Part shown: positions 18,601 through 26,433 of the stretch, one piece after another
How the letters are laid out: the number at the start of each line of letters is the position of its first letter
How positions within the stretch are numbered: the stretch's first letter is position 1
Assembly: GCA_016795325.1 (NCBI GenBank)
Contig: JAEUHY010000063.1
Span: forward strand, 46,874 to 110,873
Source of the DNA: Planctomycetota bacterium
GTDB taxonomy: Bacteria > Planctomycetota > UBA1135 > GCA-002686595
DNA: 64,000 nucleotides
Reading direction: 5' to 3'
Position numbers and translations under genes: made by a program
The notes under the pieces: model-generated
The model's input: the letters and a program-made list of their open reading frames with translations, nothing else
Told to the model about the DNA's origin: nothing
The model's database searches: none

Positions 18601-20208
18601 CCAGGTCCCGGTGGTCGAGTCTTGGTGACGCACGGCGCCGCCGATTCCGCCCGCCGAGCTTGCCTGATTGCCGCTGAGCACACATCCGGCCGCGGAGACG
18701 CGAACGGTGTCCTCCGCGCAGATCGCGCCGCCCGCTTGCGGGCAACTGTTCAACTGGAAGTTGCAGCCGCTCAGCGTCAGCTGGCTGTCGCTGCGCGCCA
18801 TCACGGCGCCGCCCTTCGTGCCGGCTTGGTTGCCGCTCAGAGTGCACTTGGTCGCGCTGAAGGACGCGCCATCGAGGTAGACCGCGCCGCCGCTCGACGC
18901 GCCGTTGGCAGCGAGCGTGCAGCCGTTCGCGGTGATGCTGGACTTCAGGCCGCAGTAGATCCCGCCGGCGAACGAAGTCGCGACGTTGTTCGAGATCGTC
19001 GTAGCCCGCAGCGTGAGCTTGGCTCGCCCTTGCGCGAAGACGCCGGCGCCGCTGCCGCCGGTGCTGGTGCTGTTTTGGGTGATCGTGCAGGCGTTGACCT
19101 GCATGTCCGTTCCCGAGCTCACGAACAGCCCGCCGCCTTCGAGGGCCTGGTTGTCCCGCAGCGTCACGAACCGCAGCAACGGACCCGGCCTGGTTCCAGC
19201 GACATACAGTCCGCCGCCACGGCCTTGCGATCCCGAGAGATTGGCGAGCCCGCGTCGAACCGTGAAGCCGTCCAGCACCGCCGTGCTTCCGACCGAGTCC
19301 GCGGTGACCACGTGGTACACGCGCGCGGCGGGCGCGGGCGGTTCACCCGAGAGGATCGTGGGATGGAGCGCGACGTTTCGTTGCGACAGCGCCGTCTCCG
19401 TCCCCGCGAATCCTCCGTAGAGCGCGACGCCGTCCTTCAAGCGGAACGTGGCCGAGCGCGGGTCGAGTGGAATCGTGCGCTTGGTTGGAACATAGGTCCC
19501 CTGCGCCACCCAGATTTCGCGGATCGCGGGATTCGCGAGGGCCGCGTCCAACGCCGCCTGGAGGCTGGTGAAGGCGTTGCCCCAGCTCGACCCGTTGTTG
19601 CTGCCCGTCGCATTCGCCTTCACGTACAACGGCGGATTCGACGAGGCCGCGGTAGAGGCGGCATAGGCGGCGCTCGTTGGACCAGGGTTGATGCCAGGTG
19701 AGCCGCGCCGCGCGCCGAGGGCGTGGTGGGCGTCGCGGGTCGCGGGCTCGCCGTTCGAGCGCGGCGGCGAACCGGCGCGAGCACTCTCTTCGCAGGAATC
19801 GGGGCAACCGTTGTGGTTGTCGTCACGCACGAGCCCGGACGCAACATCGCACTCATCCAATCGACCGTTGCCGTCGCAGTCACCGCGCGCGAGCTCGCAC
19901 GAATCGGGGATGCCGTTCGCGTTGCAGTCCGGCTCGGCGCCCACCGCGAGGTCACACTCATCGGGCACGCCGTTGCCGTTGCAGTCCGCACTCGTCCCGT
20001 CGACGAGTTCGCTGGCGTCGAGTTCGCTGGCGTCGTCCTTGCCGTTGCGGTTGCAGTCCGCGCCGCCCGCATGCGCCGCAGCGACAACCTGCGGAGCAAC
20101 GGCAAGGTCGGTTGCGATGCCTCGGGCGTCTGAAGCACCGGCCCCGAACGCGGCCGGGGTTGCCGTCACGAAGAGTGCGAGTACGAGTAAAGTCCAGACG
20201 GTTCTCAC
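15670..20208 (-). CDS. Giant secreted protein: two DCN-repeat blocks and two parallel beta-helix domains
   Basis: Exported protein of 1512 residues with signal peptide MRTVWTLLVLALFVTATPAAF. It has an internally duplicated plan: DCNxNGxPDxC repeats (about residues 49-142), a linker, a right-handed parallel beta-helix with LYVKANATGSNNGSSWGNAF at its start and Pmp/polymorphic-protein-like GGA(I/L)Y...N turns (about 190-690), a second DCN block (about 698-857), and a second helix beginning with the near-identical NFAAAGANTGVNWANAFTSL (to the end). The DCN repeats resemble Ca-binding thrombospondin type-3/dockerin loops. The start is a GTG (20208-20206) with AAGGAG 8 bases upstream. The role is probably surface display, adhesion or polysaccharide binding; no catalytic site was recognised. 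Confidence 0.88.
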   Translation of the reverse strand: MRTVWTLLVLALFVTATPAAFGAGASDARGIATDLAVAPQVVAAAHAGGADCNRNGKDDASELDASELVDGTSADCNGNGVPDECDLAVGAEPDCNANGIPDSCELARGDCDGNGRLDECDVASGLVRDDNHNGCPDSCEESARAGSPPRSNGEPATRDAHHALGARRGSPGINPGPTSAAYAASTAASSNPPLYVKANATGSNNGSSWGNAFTSLQAALDAALANPAIREIWVAQGTYVPTKRTIPLDPRSATFRLKDGVALYGGFAGTETALSQRNVALHPTILSGEPPAPAARVYHVVTADSVGSTAVLDGFTVRRGLANLSGSQGRGGGLYVAGTRPGPLLRFVTLRDNQALEGGGLFVSSGTDMQVNACTITQNSTSTGGSGAGVFAQGRAKLTLRATTISNNVATSFAGGIYCGLKSSITANGCTLAANGASSGGAVYLDGASFSATKCTLSGNQAGTKGGAVMARSDSQLTLSGCNFQLNSCPQAGGAICAEDTVRVSAAGCVLSGNQASSAGGIGGAVRHQDSTTGTWRSCRFQGNAAGFEGGAMSIDHSAVVALIGATVVANSANTGFAGGINEASGALTLDSCILWGNTDAFGNLEDAQIFQLGGSLYISYCAIKGWSNVLCFNCPGNVGAGQFNPLFVSASDFHLLPNSPCVNAGNPALTLSPLDVDVDGERRLSNGRMDIGADEVQDCDGDLTIDSLEIALGGATDCNGNGLPDDCESDCNGNCILDVLDISVYGAADCNSNWIPDECEPDCDNDGVPDSCEADCNGNSVPDACDIASGSSNDCNSNGTPDECEFADCNANCVPDASDISSGASLDCNSNTRPDSCDIADGSSLDINLNAVPDECESLTLFVNFAAAGANTGVNWANAFTSLQSALDVAELNPTVTAIWVAKGTYVPIKRTNPSDPRSATFKLANNLTIFGGFAGTESSLSQRNIALNPTILSGEPSVGTRMYHVVTASNVNASAVLDGCTVRRGLANVTSTLSTGGGVYVSSGVGPTLRLCTLSENVGSRGGALYLSAGASMTLDQVTFVSNTGNTSGGAIYLESGSSVALVGCTLRSNAALTSGGGLHAEPASSVTVSACTFGGVGLGNTASQMGLGAGGGIYVDGSTLSVSGSTFTSNVGAGKGGAILARGGAVLNLTNSTFTSNQGSQLGGALCVEGTAQVTALMCSFISNQASSAGKGGGVYHASIGPATYTNCTYQGNQSNTSGGGLHAAPGSNVTLTTCGFTGNTASGAGQGGGICGDGALLNVVGSTFTSNTSATKGGALLVRGSTTLNLRSSSFASNQGNQFGGALCLEGSAQASVVSCRFLSNLASSSGRGGGSYSGGSSNATYRSCLFQGNGASVSGGGSYVDSPSTVAFRGCTIVANTCSSSGGGVFVNGAAPVFNSCALWANTEPADGLGLAQTSQIRVGAGTVSVRFCCVRGWTGSIDPFGVGNVGGGSFNPQFVNAGAGNYHLQPGSPLVNVGDTAYAPVANETDLDGAARIQGGRVDMGADEAN
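17638..18117 (-). repeat. Internal DCNxNGxPDxC repeat block (second copy)
   Basis: About nine imperfect 15-22-codon units encoding DCNGNGLPDDCE, DCNSNWIPDECE, DCDNDGVPDSCE and relatives, lying between the two beta-helix domains. The acidic Asp/Asn spacing is that of a calcium-binding loop, and paired Cys could crosslink each unit. Confidence 0.8.
19787..20064 (-). repeat. Internal DCNxNGxPDxC repeat block (first copy)
   Basis: Five to six imperfect units (DCNRNGKDD, DCNGNGVPDECD, DCNANGIPDSCE, DCDGNGRLDECD, DDNHNGCPDSCE) just after the signal peptide, homologous to the block at 17638-18117. Confidence 0.78.
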
Positions 20209-20293
20209 GCTACTCGCTCCTTGGCCGGTCGACTGGCCCTGCGACGCACGGTGCGCGATGGCATTCGAGTCCCCGTTGCGCCGCCGAGCGCCC

Positions 20294-22942
20294 TCACGGA
20301 ACGGTCACCGTCAGCGACGACGGCGTGACGCCCTGGAAACTGGTGGTCGAGAGGTTGGCCTGGCCAGGCGAGACTCCGATGAGCGCGCCGCCACTGTTGA
20401 TCGTCGCGACAGTTGAGTTGGAGGACGACCACGTGACCAACGATGTCACGTTGCGGAAGGCGCCGTTGCTGTAGTGCGCGATCGCCTTGGCGGGCCGGCG
20501 ATCGCCGACCGCCAAAGTGATCGGCGCTTGGATCACCACGCTGGTGACGCTCGGCGGCGTGGTCGTCGTCACAGAGATGGATCCGTTGCTTGCCAGCTCA
20601 CGTAGACCTACTCCACGGATGAAGTTCTGCACCGCAACGCGCCGTTGGTTCGTGCTGATGGCGCCGTAGCCGAGTTCCTGATTCCGACCGTCAAAGAACT
20701 CGTACTCCCCTGGCGCGTAGCAGTAGTCGATGCGGTTTCCGTTGGTTGTCGGCGCGATAGCGGAGAACGCGACGAACGCGATCGGCGTAGACGCTTGGTA
20801 GGCCACGAAGCCGTCTTCCGGAACGCTGTAGGCGACGCCCCCCACGGTCACGGCCCAGTTCGCCGGGCTGTGGTTCACGTAGATTTGCAGCCCGTTCTGG
20901 TAGACGATCTTGATTTGAGGATTGATGAACGTCGCGGCTGTACCGCCCTGCGCAATGATGGAGTCGAACGTCTTCAGCACGCCTTGATGCATGTACCCGA
21001 TGTACTTGACCGGGCTCTCGCTCTGCCGCGCCTGGAGTGCGTGCATCAGGTAGTACTCCTTGATCATGTCCGAGAACGTGAGCGAATTGCCCACCGTTGC
21101 GCCCGGACTCCCGCTGGTCTGGAAGTACGAAATGTGGCCGTAGGTGATCTCGTAGATGCGATAGCGATCCTGGGCAGCGTCGGTAAGCGGAAGTATGGGC
21201 GTGCCGTTGGCCTGCACCATCCCTGTGTCGGACGGACTGAAGAAGCGCGGATAGAGCCCGTTCCCGTGGTTGGACTGAGCCAACGACGACACTCGCAGCT
21301 CGTACTCTGGGATGACGGGCCAGAGCGTCGGTGACAGCGGGTTCCCAACAGCAAGCGACGACGTGGTCTGGGAACCGTGATTGGAGTTGATCGCACGTTG
21401 GACGCTGTCGCAGTAACCGGCCCACACCCACTCCGTGTTCGCTGCTTCGGTCGCGAACGAACCCTCCCCTAGCAGCGGCCCCTGGAGGATGTCGGTCATG
21501 TCCCGCATCCATGTCTTTTGGTCCAGAAAGGCGCGGCGCATTGTCTTGGCCCAAGGCGAACCCAGCGTTTGGTCAATTTGGTCGCCGCCGGCCCCATGCC
21601 CCGGCGGCGCATAGGTCTGGATATCCACGTACGCAGCGTTCAGTCCGTAGGTCTGCCTCAACGCGAGGGCTTCTCGGCGAGCGTGGATTCCCGACGCCGT
21701 CGTCGTGTTCATCGGCGACCCATTCAGATTGGAGAGTTTCGGGGCGCCGGTTTCCGTCCTACAGATGTGACTGGCGTCGTACGGCGGCGTCGGAGCCGTC
21801 GAAGGCATCGTGTCGAAGGATGTGTACGCGGCGAACAGATCTCCTTGAGTCCGCGCGCCCGTCGCAAAAGCGGTGAAGTTCGCGGGGTCGCTCGGAGGCG
21901 TCCAGTCTGGCCCCTGGTTCTGGTTTCCGAGCGGATCGACGGCCGACGAAGTCCAGAAGTCGAAGCAGTAGATCGCGAGGTCGTCCATCCCCCACGTATG
22001 GAACAACTGCCGGTGAGTGTTGTAGGCGGTCCACGACGTGGTGGCCCCAGACAGCAGGACTGTGGTGCGGTGGCGCAGCAACTCGCGGTAGGGCGACGGA
22101 CCCTGCGTCTGCCGGACGAAGACGTCGCGTGAGCGCTGCGAAACACACACGTTCCAGGTGTCTCGCAGCGGCGCCGAAATCTGCCCGCCAGAGTTCGGCT
22201 TGTAGGTCCCCGTCGTGTTCGAGCTGAAATCGACCGAGTTCGCTCCGCTCGGGATCGAGCCCGACGAAGGCTGCAGAAAATCGCTCGCGTTGGATTGGAA
22301 CAGGTCGATGGTGGCGCCGACGAACCAAGTGCGAGTCCCGTTCAAGAACTTGATGACCGGCGACGACAGTGCGCCCTGCATCTGGAGAAGGTGAGCGCTG
22401 TTCGTGCTCGCCGTCGGTCCGATGAACATGCCTGCGTAGTTGTTGAGATAGGCAGTGTTGGAGTCCAGATCTTCAATCGTGATCGAAAACACCTGCCCCT
22501 TGATCGTGCACGTGTGACGACGACGGTGAACGCCGCCGCCCGGTGGACTGTCCGTGTACTCGAGCACGACCGTGTTGCCGACCAGCGCTTCGCTCGTCAA
22601 CGTCACGTACGGCGCCAGAGTTGAGGGCAACAGCAGGGCGCCCGACGCATTGCGAAACGCGACTCCGCCCTCCCAGATGGGATACGAGTCGCTGTAGATC
22701 TCGTAGATGCGGATCATGCCGTCCTGGACGGCGGGGTCGGCCATGTCGAGCCGATACTCAATAGCGTGGGGCGCGTTGCGGTACCTGAAGGAGTAGACCG
22801 AGCCGGTCTTCACGACGAAGCTGTGTCCACCATTGAACTCACCGGCGAGCGTCACACGGTCGTTGGCGGGGTTTTGCGCTGGGAGCGGCGCTGCGAAAGT
22901 GACGGCTGCGAGAACGAGCAGCCTGGCGTTCACGTGGTTCAT
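20294..22942 (-). CDS. Secreted glycoside-hydrolase-like protein with C-terminal Big-2 domain
   Basis: Exported protein of 882 residues (signal peptide ending at about APLPAQ, residue 23). An N-terminal beta region (about 28-300) precedes a TIM-barrel-like part with YGLNAAYVDIQTY (Asp440) and, 53 residues on, DILQGPLLGEGSF (Glu493). An Asp on one strand end and a Glu on a following one is the layout of GH101/GH129-type hydrolases and of DUF5696, so a retaining glycosidase is likely but not proven. HTWGMDDLAIYCFDFW at about 315-330 and EFFDGRNQELGYG near 745 are also family-like. The last about 90 residues form a bacterial Ig-like (Big-2) fold (VTWSSSNSTVATINSGG). It lies upstream of the beta-helix gene (85-base gap), probably in one transcript, in lower-G+C sequence. 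Confidence 0.68.
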   Translation of the reverse strand: MNHVNARLLVLAAVTFAAPLPAQNPANDRVTLAGEFNGGHSFVVKTGSVYSFRYRNAPHAIEYRLDMADPAVQDGMIRIYEIYSDSYPIWEGGVAFRNASGALLLPSTLAPYVTLTSEALVGNTVVLEYTDSPPGGGVHRRRHTCTIKGQVFSITIEDLDSNTAYLNNYAGMFIGPTASTNSAHLLQMQGALSSPVIKFLNGTRTWFVGATIDLFQSNASDFLQPSSGSIPSGANSVDFSSNTTGTYKPNSGGQISAPLRDTWNVCVSQRSRDVFVRQTQGPSPYRELLRHRTTVLLSGATTSWTAYNTHRQLFHTWGMDDLAIYCFDFWTSSAVDPLGNQNQGPDWTPPSDPANFTAFATGARTQGDLFAAYTSFDTMPSTAPTPPYDASHICRTETGAPKLSNLNGSPMNTTTASGIHARREALALRQTYGLNAAYVDIQTYAPPGHGAGGDQIDQTLGSPWAKTMRRAFLDQKTWMRDMTDILQGPLLGEGSFATEAANTEWVWAGYCDSVQRAINSNHGSQTTSSLAVGNPLSPTLWPVIPEYELRVSSLAQSNHGNGLYPRFFSPSDTGMVQANGTPILPLTDAAQDRYRIYEITYGHISYFQTSGSPGATVGNSLTFSDMIKEYYLMHALQARQSESPVKYIGYMHQGVLKTFDSIIAQGGTAATFINPQIKIVYQNGLQIYVNHSPANWAVTVGGVAYSVPEDGFVAYQASTPIAFVAFSAIAPTTNGNRIDYCYAPGEYEFFDGRNQELGYGAISTNQRRVAVQNFIRGVGLRELASNGSISVTTTTPPSVTSVVIQAPITLAVGDRRPAKAIAHYSNGAFRNVTSLVTWSSSNSTVATINSGGALIGVSPGQANLSTTSFQGVTPSSLTVTVP

Positions 22943-23641
22943 AACGGCCTCGGTAAATCACGGCCTGATGGGCGCGGGGCGCCGGGTTGGCGCGTCCTGC
23001 TCGACGGTGGTGCACGCAGGAAACCTGTAGCAAGCCCACCCGCGCGTGCTGCGATGCCGGGAGCGTGCGTGCGCCCGCCAGACACGCAGGAACTCTAGGC
23101 AGCGACGGTTGGTGCTGCAAGGAAGGCGCTCGACACGGGGCGGTTCGAGTGCGCACCGCACGACACGGGTTCGTGACCGGCCAGAATTCAGGCCCGACTC
23201 TCGCCTACGTGTAGACCCTGAGTGCGACACATTCGACGGAGAATGTTGGTTTCGACCGCTTCACTCGCAAACTAACAGGGCTGCCATATTGCTAGTTTTT
23301 TTTCGGGCTGCGACGCAACGCCTTGAGATGTGCGACACCGCGTGATGTCGGCGTGACCTAGCGAGTCACGCACGCAACATGCGTCACGCACTTCATCGTG
23401 CGGTTCGACTCGGAGGCGCGCTTCGTCTGCGCTCGCAGTACATCACCGACCTGCGACGCCGGCGGCGACGCGCACGCGTTCGCACGTGCGCGACCGCGCG
23501 CCGACGCGCCCTGCGGTTGGCGTCGCCCAGATCCGCTCGTGGCGCGATAGGTTGGTGCGCAGCGCGGGCTCGGACCACGCACGGTGAATAACCGACTTGC
23601 GCAACATTCCACGTCCGCAACCACCAATTAGGAGCTTCCCC
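22943..23641. other. Large divergent intergenic region
   Basis: About 700 bases between two divergently transcribed genes for exported proteins. It contains a terminator-like hairpin with an 8-T run (23269-23303) and a direct repeat of TCACGCAC (near 23366 and 23384). Open frames inside are Arg-rich and were not accepted. The promoters of both flanking genes must lie here; a small RNA ending at the hairpin is possible. Confidence 0.5.
23269..23303 (+). terminator. Terminator-like hairpin with T-run, no coding gene upstream on this strand
   Basis: AAACTAACA (23269-23277) pairs with TGCTAGTTT (23290-23298) with one mismatch across a 12-base loop, and the right arm runs into eight consecutive T (23296-23303). 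In plus orientation this is an intrinsic-terminator shape. The nearest upstream coding gene is on the other strand, so it would end a non-coding or antisense transcript. Confidence 0.5.
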
Positions 23642-25276
23642 ATGTACAGAACCGTGTTCCTTGCTTGCGGCGCTACGCTCGTGGCCGTCGCTACGCCGCT
23701 CACGGCAACGGCACAGTGCGTTGTGGCCGGAACCGGCGGTGTGATTCCGGCAGTCGGCGATGGGGGCGGCGGAACGTGGCCCACGACGCTTCCTGCCTCG
23801 CCGACCGTCGGCGCCCTCACGGTCCCATCGGTGGCCAGCGGCTCGGTGTTGAAGTCGGTGGTCCTGCGCGGCCTGAGCCACAATTGGGTCGGCGACCTGC
23901 AGTTCGTGCTCGAGGACCCGACCGGCGCCAAACACAACCTCCTTCACCGCGTCGAGTTCCTGGGCACGGGGTTCGGCTGCGGCGCCAGCCCGGTCGGCGT
24001 CGACCTCACGCTCGTCGACCCCGCTGCCGGCAACGCTTGCGGCGGTCCGCCGGTACTCACGTGCGGCTCGTTCACAACATCAGGGACGTTTCGACAGTAC
24101 GTGGGCAACTGGCCGGCCGGCGCGATTGACAACGTGTCGCTCGAGTCCATTCCCCACGCGAGTTTGGCGGGCGCCTGGAAGCTCTACGTCTACGACTGGG
24201 CAGCGGGAGACGCCGGGACTCTGACAAGTTGGGAGCTGTGCTTCGGACCGCCCACCACGCCGCCCGGCGGCGGCGGCCCGGTGCTCAACTGTGTCACCGG
24301 GGGCGGCGGCGGCAACTATCCAGCGCCGGCCGCGCTCGATGGCACGTGGCCAACCACGCTTCCGACCGGAGCGCTCATCGCGCCGCTTTCCGTGACCATT
24401 CCCGCCGGGGCAACCAAGATCCTCGCGGTCAGCCTCCGTGGGCTCAACCACTCGTGGCTCGGCGACAGCCACATCGTGCTCCAAGCTCCGAGCGGCCAGA
24501 GATACAACCTGTTCCAAGACAACAATGGAGTCCTCGCCGGCGGGTGCGGGGACCCCGTTTCGGGCGACTACAGCATTGTTGACGCGACCATCGGCGTGGC
24601 CCCGTGCGGAGCAGCCGCCCAGACCTTCTCATGTACCGGCACAGCGCCGGGGGCCTATCGCCAGGCGTTTGGGGCGTGGCCCTCGGGGGCCTCGGGGATC
24701 CTCAATACGAACCTTCAATCGATTCCGCTTGGCGCCGGGACCGGCACGTGGCGCTTGATCATCTACGACTGGTTCGTGCCGGCGGATGGCGGCTCGCTCA
24801 GCAGCTGGGACCTGTGTTTCGACGTGCAGAATCTCCCGCAGGCGTACTGCACGGCCGGCACGACGACGAACGGCTGCTCCGCATCCATCAGCGCGAACGC
24901 CAATCCGAAGGTGACGCACACAACGCCGGTCACCATCAGCGTGGCGAACGTGGACGGTCAAAAGCAGGGCTTGGTGTTCTACGGCATCAACAACACCGGA
25001 TTCACTCCGTCCCTGTGGGGCGTCGGTAGCACGAGTTTCCTGTGCGTGAAGGCGCCCACGCAGCGCACCCCGATCACGGGCTCGGGCGGGACCGCCAACG
25101 CCTGCAACGGGGTGCTGGCGCTGAACTGGAACGCTTACGTCACGAGCAATCCGACAGCCGTCGGCGTGCCGTTCGCAGCGGGCGCGAAGGTCTATCTTCA
25201 GGCCTGGTTCCGCGACCCGCCGGCGCCGAAGTCCACCAACTTGTCGAACGCGCTCGTGCTCACGTACACGCCCTGA
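23642..25276 (+). CDS. Exported protein with two P-domain-like modules and the shared C-terminal domain
   Basis: Secreted protein of 544 residues. The ATG at 23642 has a good AGGAG 9 bases upstream (TTAGGAGCTTCCCC) and starts a signal peptide ending at about TATAQ. Two homologous beta-sandwich modules follow (about 25-215 and 220-395), each ending in the proprotein-convertase P-domain-like pattern: AWKLYVYDWAAGDAGTLTSW and TWRLIIYDWFVPADGGSLSSW. The last about 143 residues (from 24845) are homologous to the end of the protein at 5953-6912. No protease domain is attached, so the P-like modules probably act in binding. It is monocistronic and converges on the thioesterase gene. Confidence 0.85.
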   Translation: MYRTVFLACGATLVAVATPLTATAQCVVAGTGGVIPAVGDGGGGTWPTTLPASPTVGALTVPSVASGSVLKSVVLRGLSHNWVGDLQFVLEDPTGAKHNLLHRVEFLGTGFGCGASPVGVDLTLVDPAAGNACGGPPVLTCGSFTTSGTFRQYVGNWPAGAIDNVSLESIPHASLAGAWKLYVYDWAAGDAGTLTSWELCFGPPTTPPGGGGPVLNCVTGGGGGNYPAPAALDGTWPTTLPTGALIAPLSVTIPAGATKILAVSLRGLNHSWLGDSHIVLQAPSGQRYNLFQDNNGVLAGGCGDPVSGDYSIVDATIGVAPCGAAAQTFSCTGTAPGAYRQAFGAWPSGASGILNTNLQSIPLGAGTGTWRLIIYDWFVPADGGSLSSWDLCFDVQNLPQAYCTAGTTTNGCSASISANANPKVTHTTPVTISVANVDGQKQGLVFYGINNTGFTPSLWGVGSTSFLCVKAPTQRTPITGSGGTANACNGVLALNWNAYVTSNPTAVGVPFAAGAKVYLQAWFRDPPAPKSTNLSNALVLTYTP

Positions 25277-25347
25277 CGCGCGCGGCGCGCTCCGCGTCGC
25301 CCGAAACAAGAGGCTCGGTGCGTTGCTGAAAGTGCGGCGCCGTACCG

Positions 25348-25767
25348 TCAGCGCCGCACAACGGGCGTGGGCTTGAGTTGCTCGTCGACCGCGACCAACG
25401 TCACGCGGCCCTCGGTGACGTGCACCAGCTTGTCGCGGTCGCGCGCGCGCTGCGCCCAGACCGAGACGCCGACCGTGATCGAAGTGCGCCCGACTCGCAC
25501 CGTCTCCGTGAAGAAGGACACGAGGTCGCCGACGAACACCGGTTGCCTGAACTCGACCTGGTCGAAGGACACGGTCACGAGTTTGCCGGGGTGGTAGAGG
25601 TGCGCCTCCGTCGCCGCTGCAAGGTCGATGTGCGAGAGGATCACGCCGCCGAAGATCGTCCCCACCGCATTGGTGTCGCGCGGCATCATCACCAGCCGGA
25701 TCGACGGCTGGCGGGTGCTGGGGTATTCGGGCGGGTGGCTGGCCGCCGATTTCGGTTGGTCGTTCAT
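25348..25767 (-). CDS. Acyl-CoA thioesterase (hotdog fold, YciA-like)
   Basis: Cytoplasmic thioesterase of 139 residues that hydrolyses acyl-CoA. Family motifs are RLVMMPRDTNAVGTIFGGVILSHID (the N/T-G-x-F-G-G catalytic helix start, with Asp in the LSHIDLAAA helix), VSFDQVEFRQPVFVGDLVSF and VHVTEGRVTLVAVD. The length is standard. It overlaps the upstream alpha/beta hydrolase gene by 4 bases (ATGA), so the two are translationally coupled. The long in-frame upstream extension is an antisense-frame artefact of that hydrolase. Confidence 0.92.
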   Translation of the reverse strand: MNDQPKSAASHPPEYPSTRQPSIRLVMMPRDTNAVGTIFGGVILSHIDLAAATEAHLYHPGKLVTVSFDQVEFRQPVFVGDLVSFFTETVRVGRTSITVGVSVWAQRARDRDKLVHVTEGRVTLVAVDEQLKPTPVVRR

Positions 25768-26411
25768 GGCTGTCCGTTCGCTGGTAGGCCGAGCGAGCGC
25801 AGGCCCCAGGCCTTGACGCGCTGCTCGAGTTCGGGGGTTTTGCCGCGGAAGAAGTGCTCGACGCCTTCGATGACGTCGCGCTCGAAGTTGTTTCCCAAGG
25901 GCCCGATGCGCTCGTCGAAATCCTGCGGCGTGCCGAATTCGTCGTGCTCGGCGAGCAGCACGTAGGTCGGCTGGCCGATCTCGCGCACGAAGGCGCAGTC
26001 GAAGGCCTTGCTGGGCAACGCGATGAGCGCAACGCGCTGGATGCGCGGCTCGTAGCGCGCGAGCGAACCGACGGTGCGCGAGCCGAACGAGAAGCCCGCA
26101 GCCCACATCGGAAGACCCGGGAACTCCCGCTCGAGGTAGTCGAGCGCGGCGCGCACGTCCCCCTCCTCGGCGCCGTTGCCGTCGTGGACGCCTTCGCTGC
26201 GACCGGCGCCGCGGAAGTTGAAGCGCAGCACCGCGAGGCCTGCGTGCTGGAGCCCGCGCGCCACGCGGAACACGACGTTGTTGTCCATCGTGCCGCCGAA
26301 CAACGGGTGCGGATGGCACACCACGGCCGCAGCACGCGGCGCCGCGCCGTCGAGCGGCCGCCACAGGATCGCTTCCAGCCGACCGGCCGGACCCGCAAGG
26401 AAAAGGCTCAT
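25764..26411 (-). CDS. Alpha/beta hydrolase (COG2945-like)
   Basis: Small cytoplasmic alpha/beta hydrolase of 215 residues. The family signature VCHPHPLFGGTMDNNVV near residue 32 and LRFNFRGAGRSEG near 63 are diagnostic of COG2945. The nucleophile elbow is AGFSFGSRT (Ser at about 108), and the acid/His residues are in LLAEHDEFG and GVEHFFRGK. The substrate is unknown; coupling to an acyl-CoA thioesterase suggests ester or acyl metabolism. The divergent permease gene starts only 22 bases away, and TAGAGT on this strand lies 10 bases before the ATG. Confidence 0.88.
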   Translation of the reverse strand: MSLFLAGPAGRLEAILWRPLDGAAPRAAAVVCHPHPLFGGTMDNNVVFRVARGLQHAGLAVLRFNFRGAGRSEGVHDGNGAEEGDVRAALDYLEREFPGLPMWAAGFSFGSRTVGSLARYEPRIQRVALIALPSKAFDCAFVREIGQPTYVLLAEHDEFGTPQDFDERIGPLGNNFERDVIEGVEHFFRGKTPELEQRVKAWGLRSLGLPANGQP

Positions 26412-26420
26412 CGAAGCACG

Positions 26421-26433
26421 TACTCTAGCCCGC
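26421..26433 (+). promoter_or_regulatory. TACTCT -10-like element in a 22-base divergent gap
   Basis: TACTCT (26421-26426) ends 7 bases before the GTG at 26434. On the opposite strand the same bases read TAGAGT ten bases before the hydrolase ATG. The gap is too small for two conventional leader regions, so at least one transcript should be leaderless. Confidence 0.4.

Noticed and set aside
23358..23627. Open frames inside the 22943-23641 gap
   Set aside because: Arg/Ser-rich translations without ribosome-binding sites; no hydrophobic or domain pattern.
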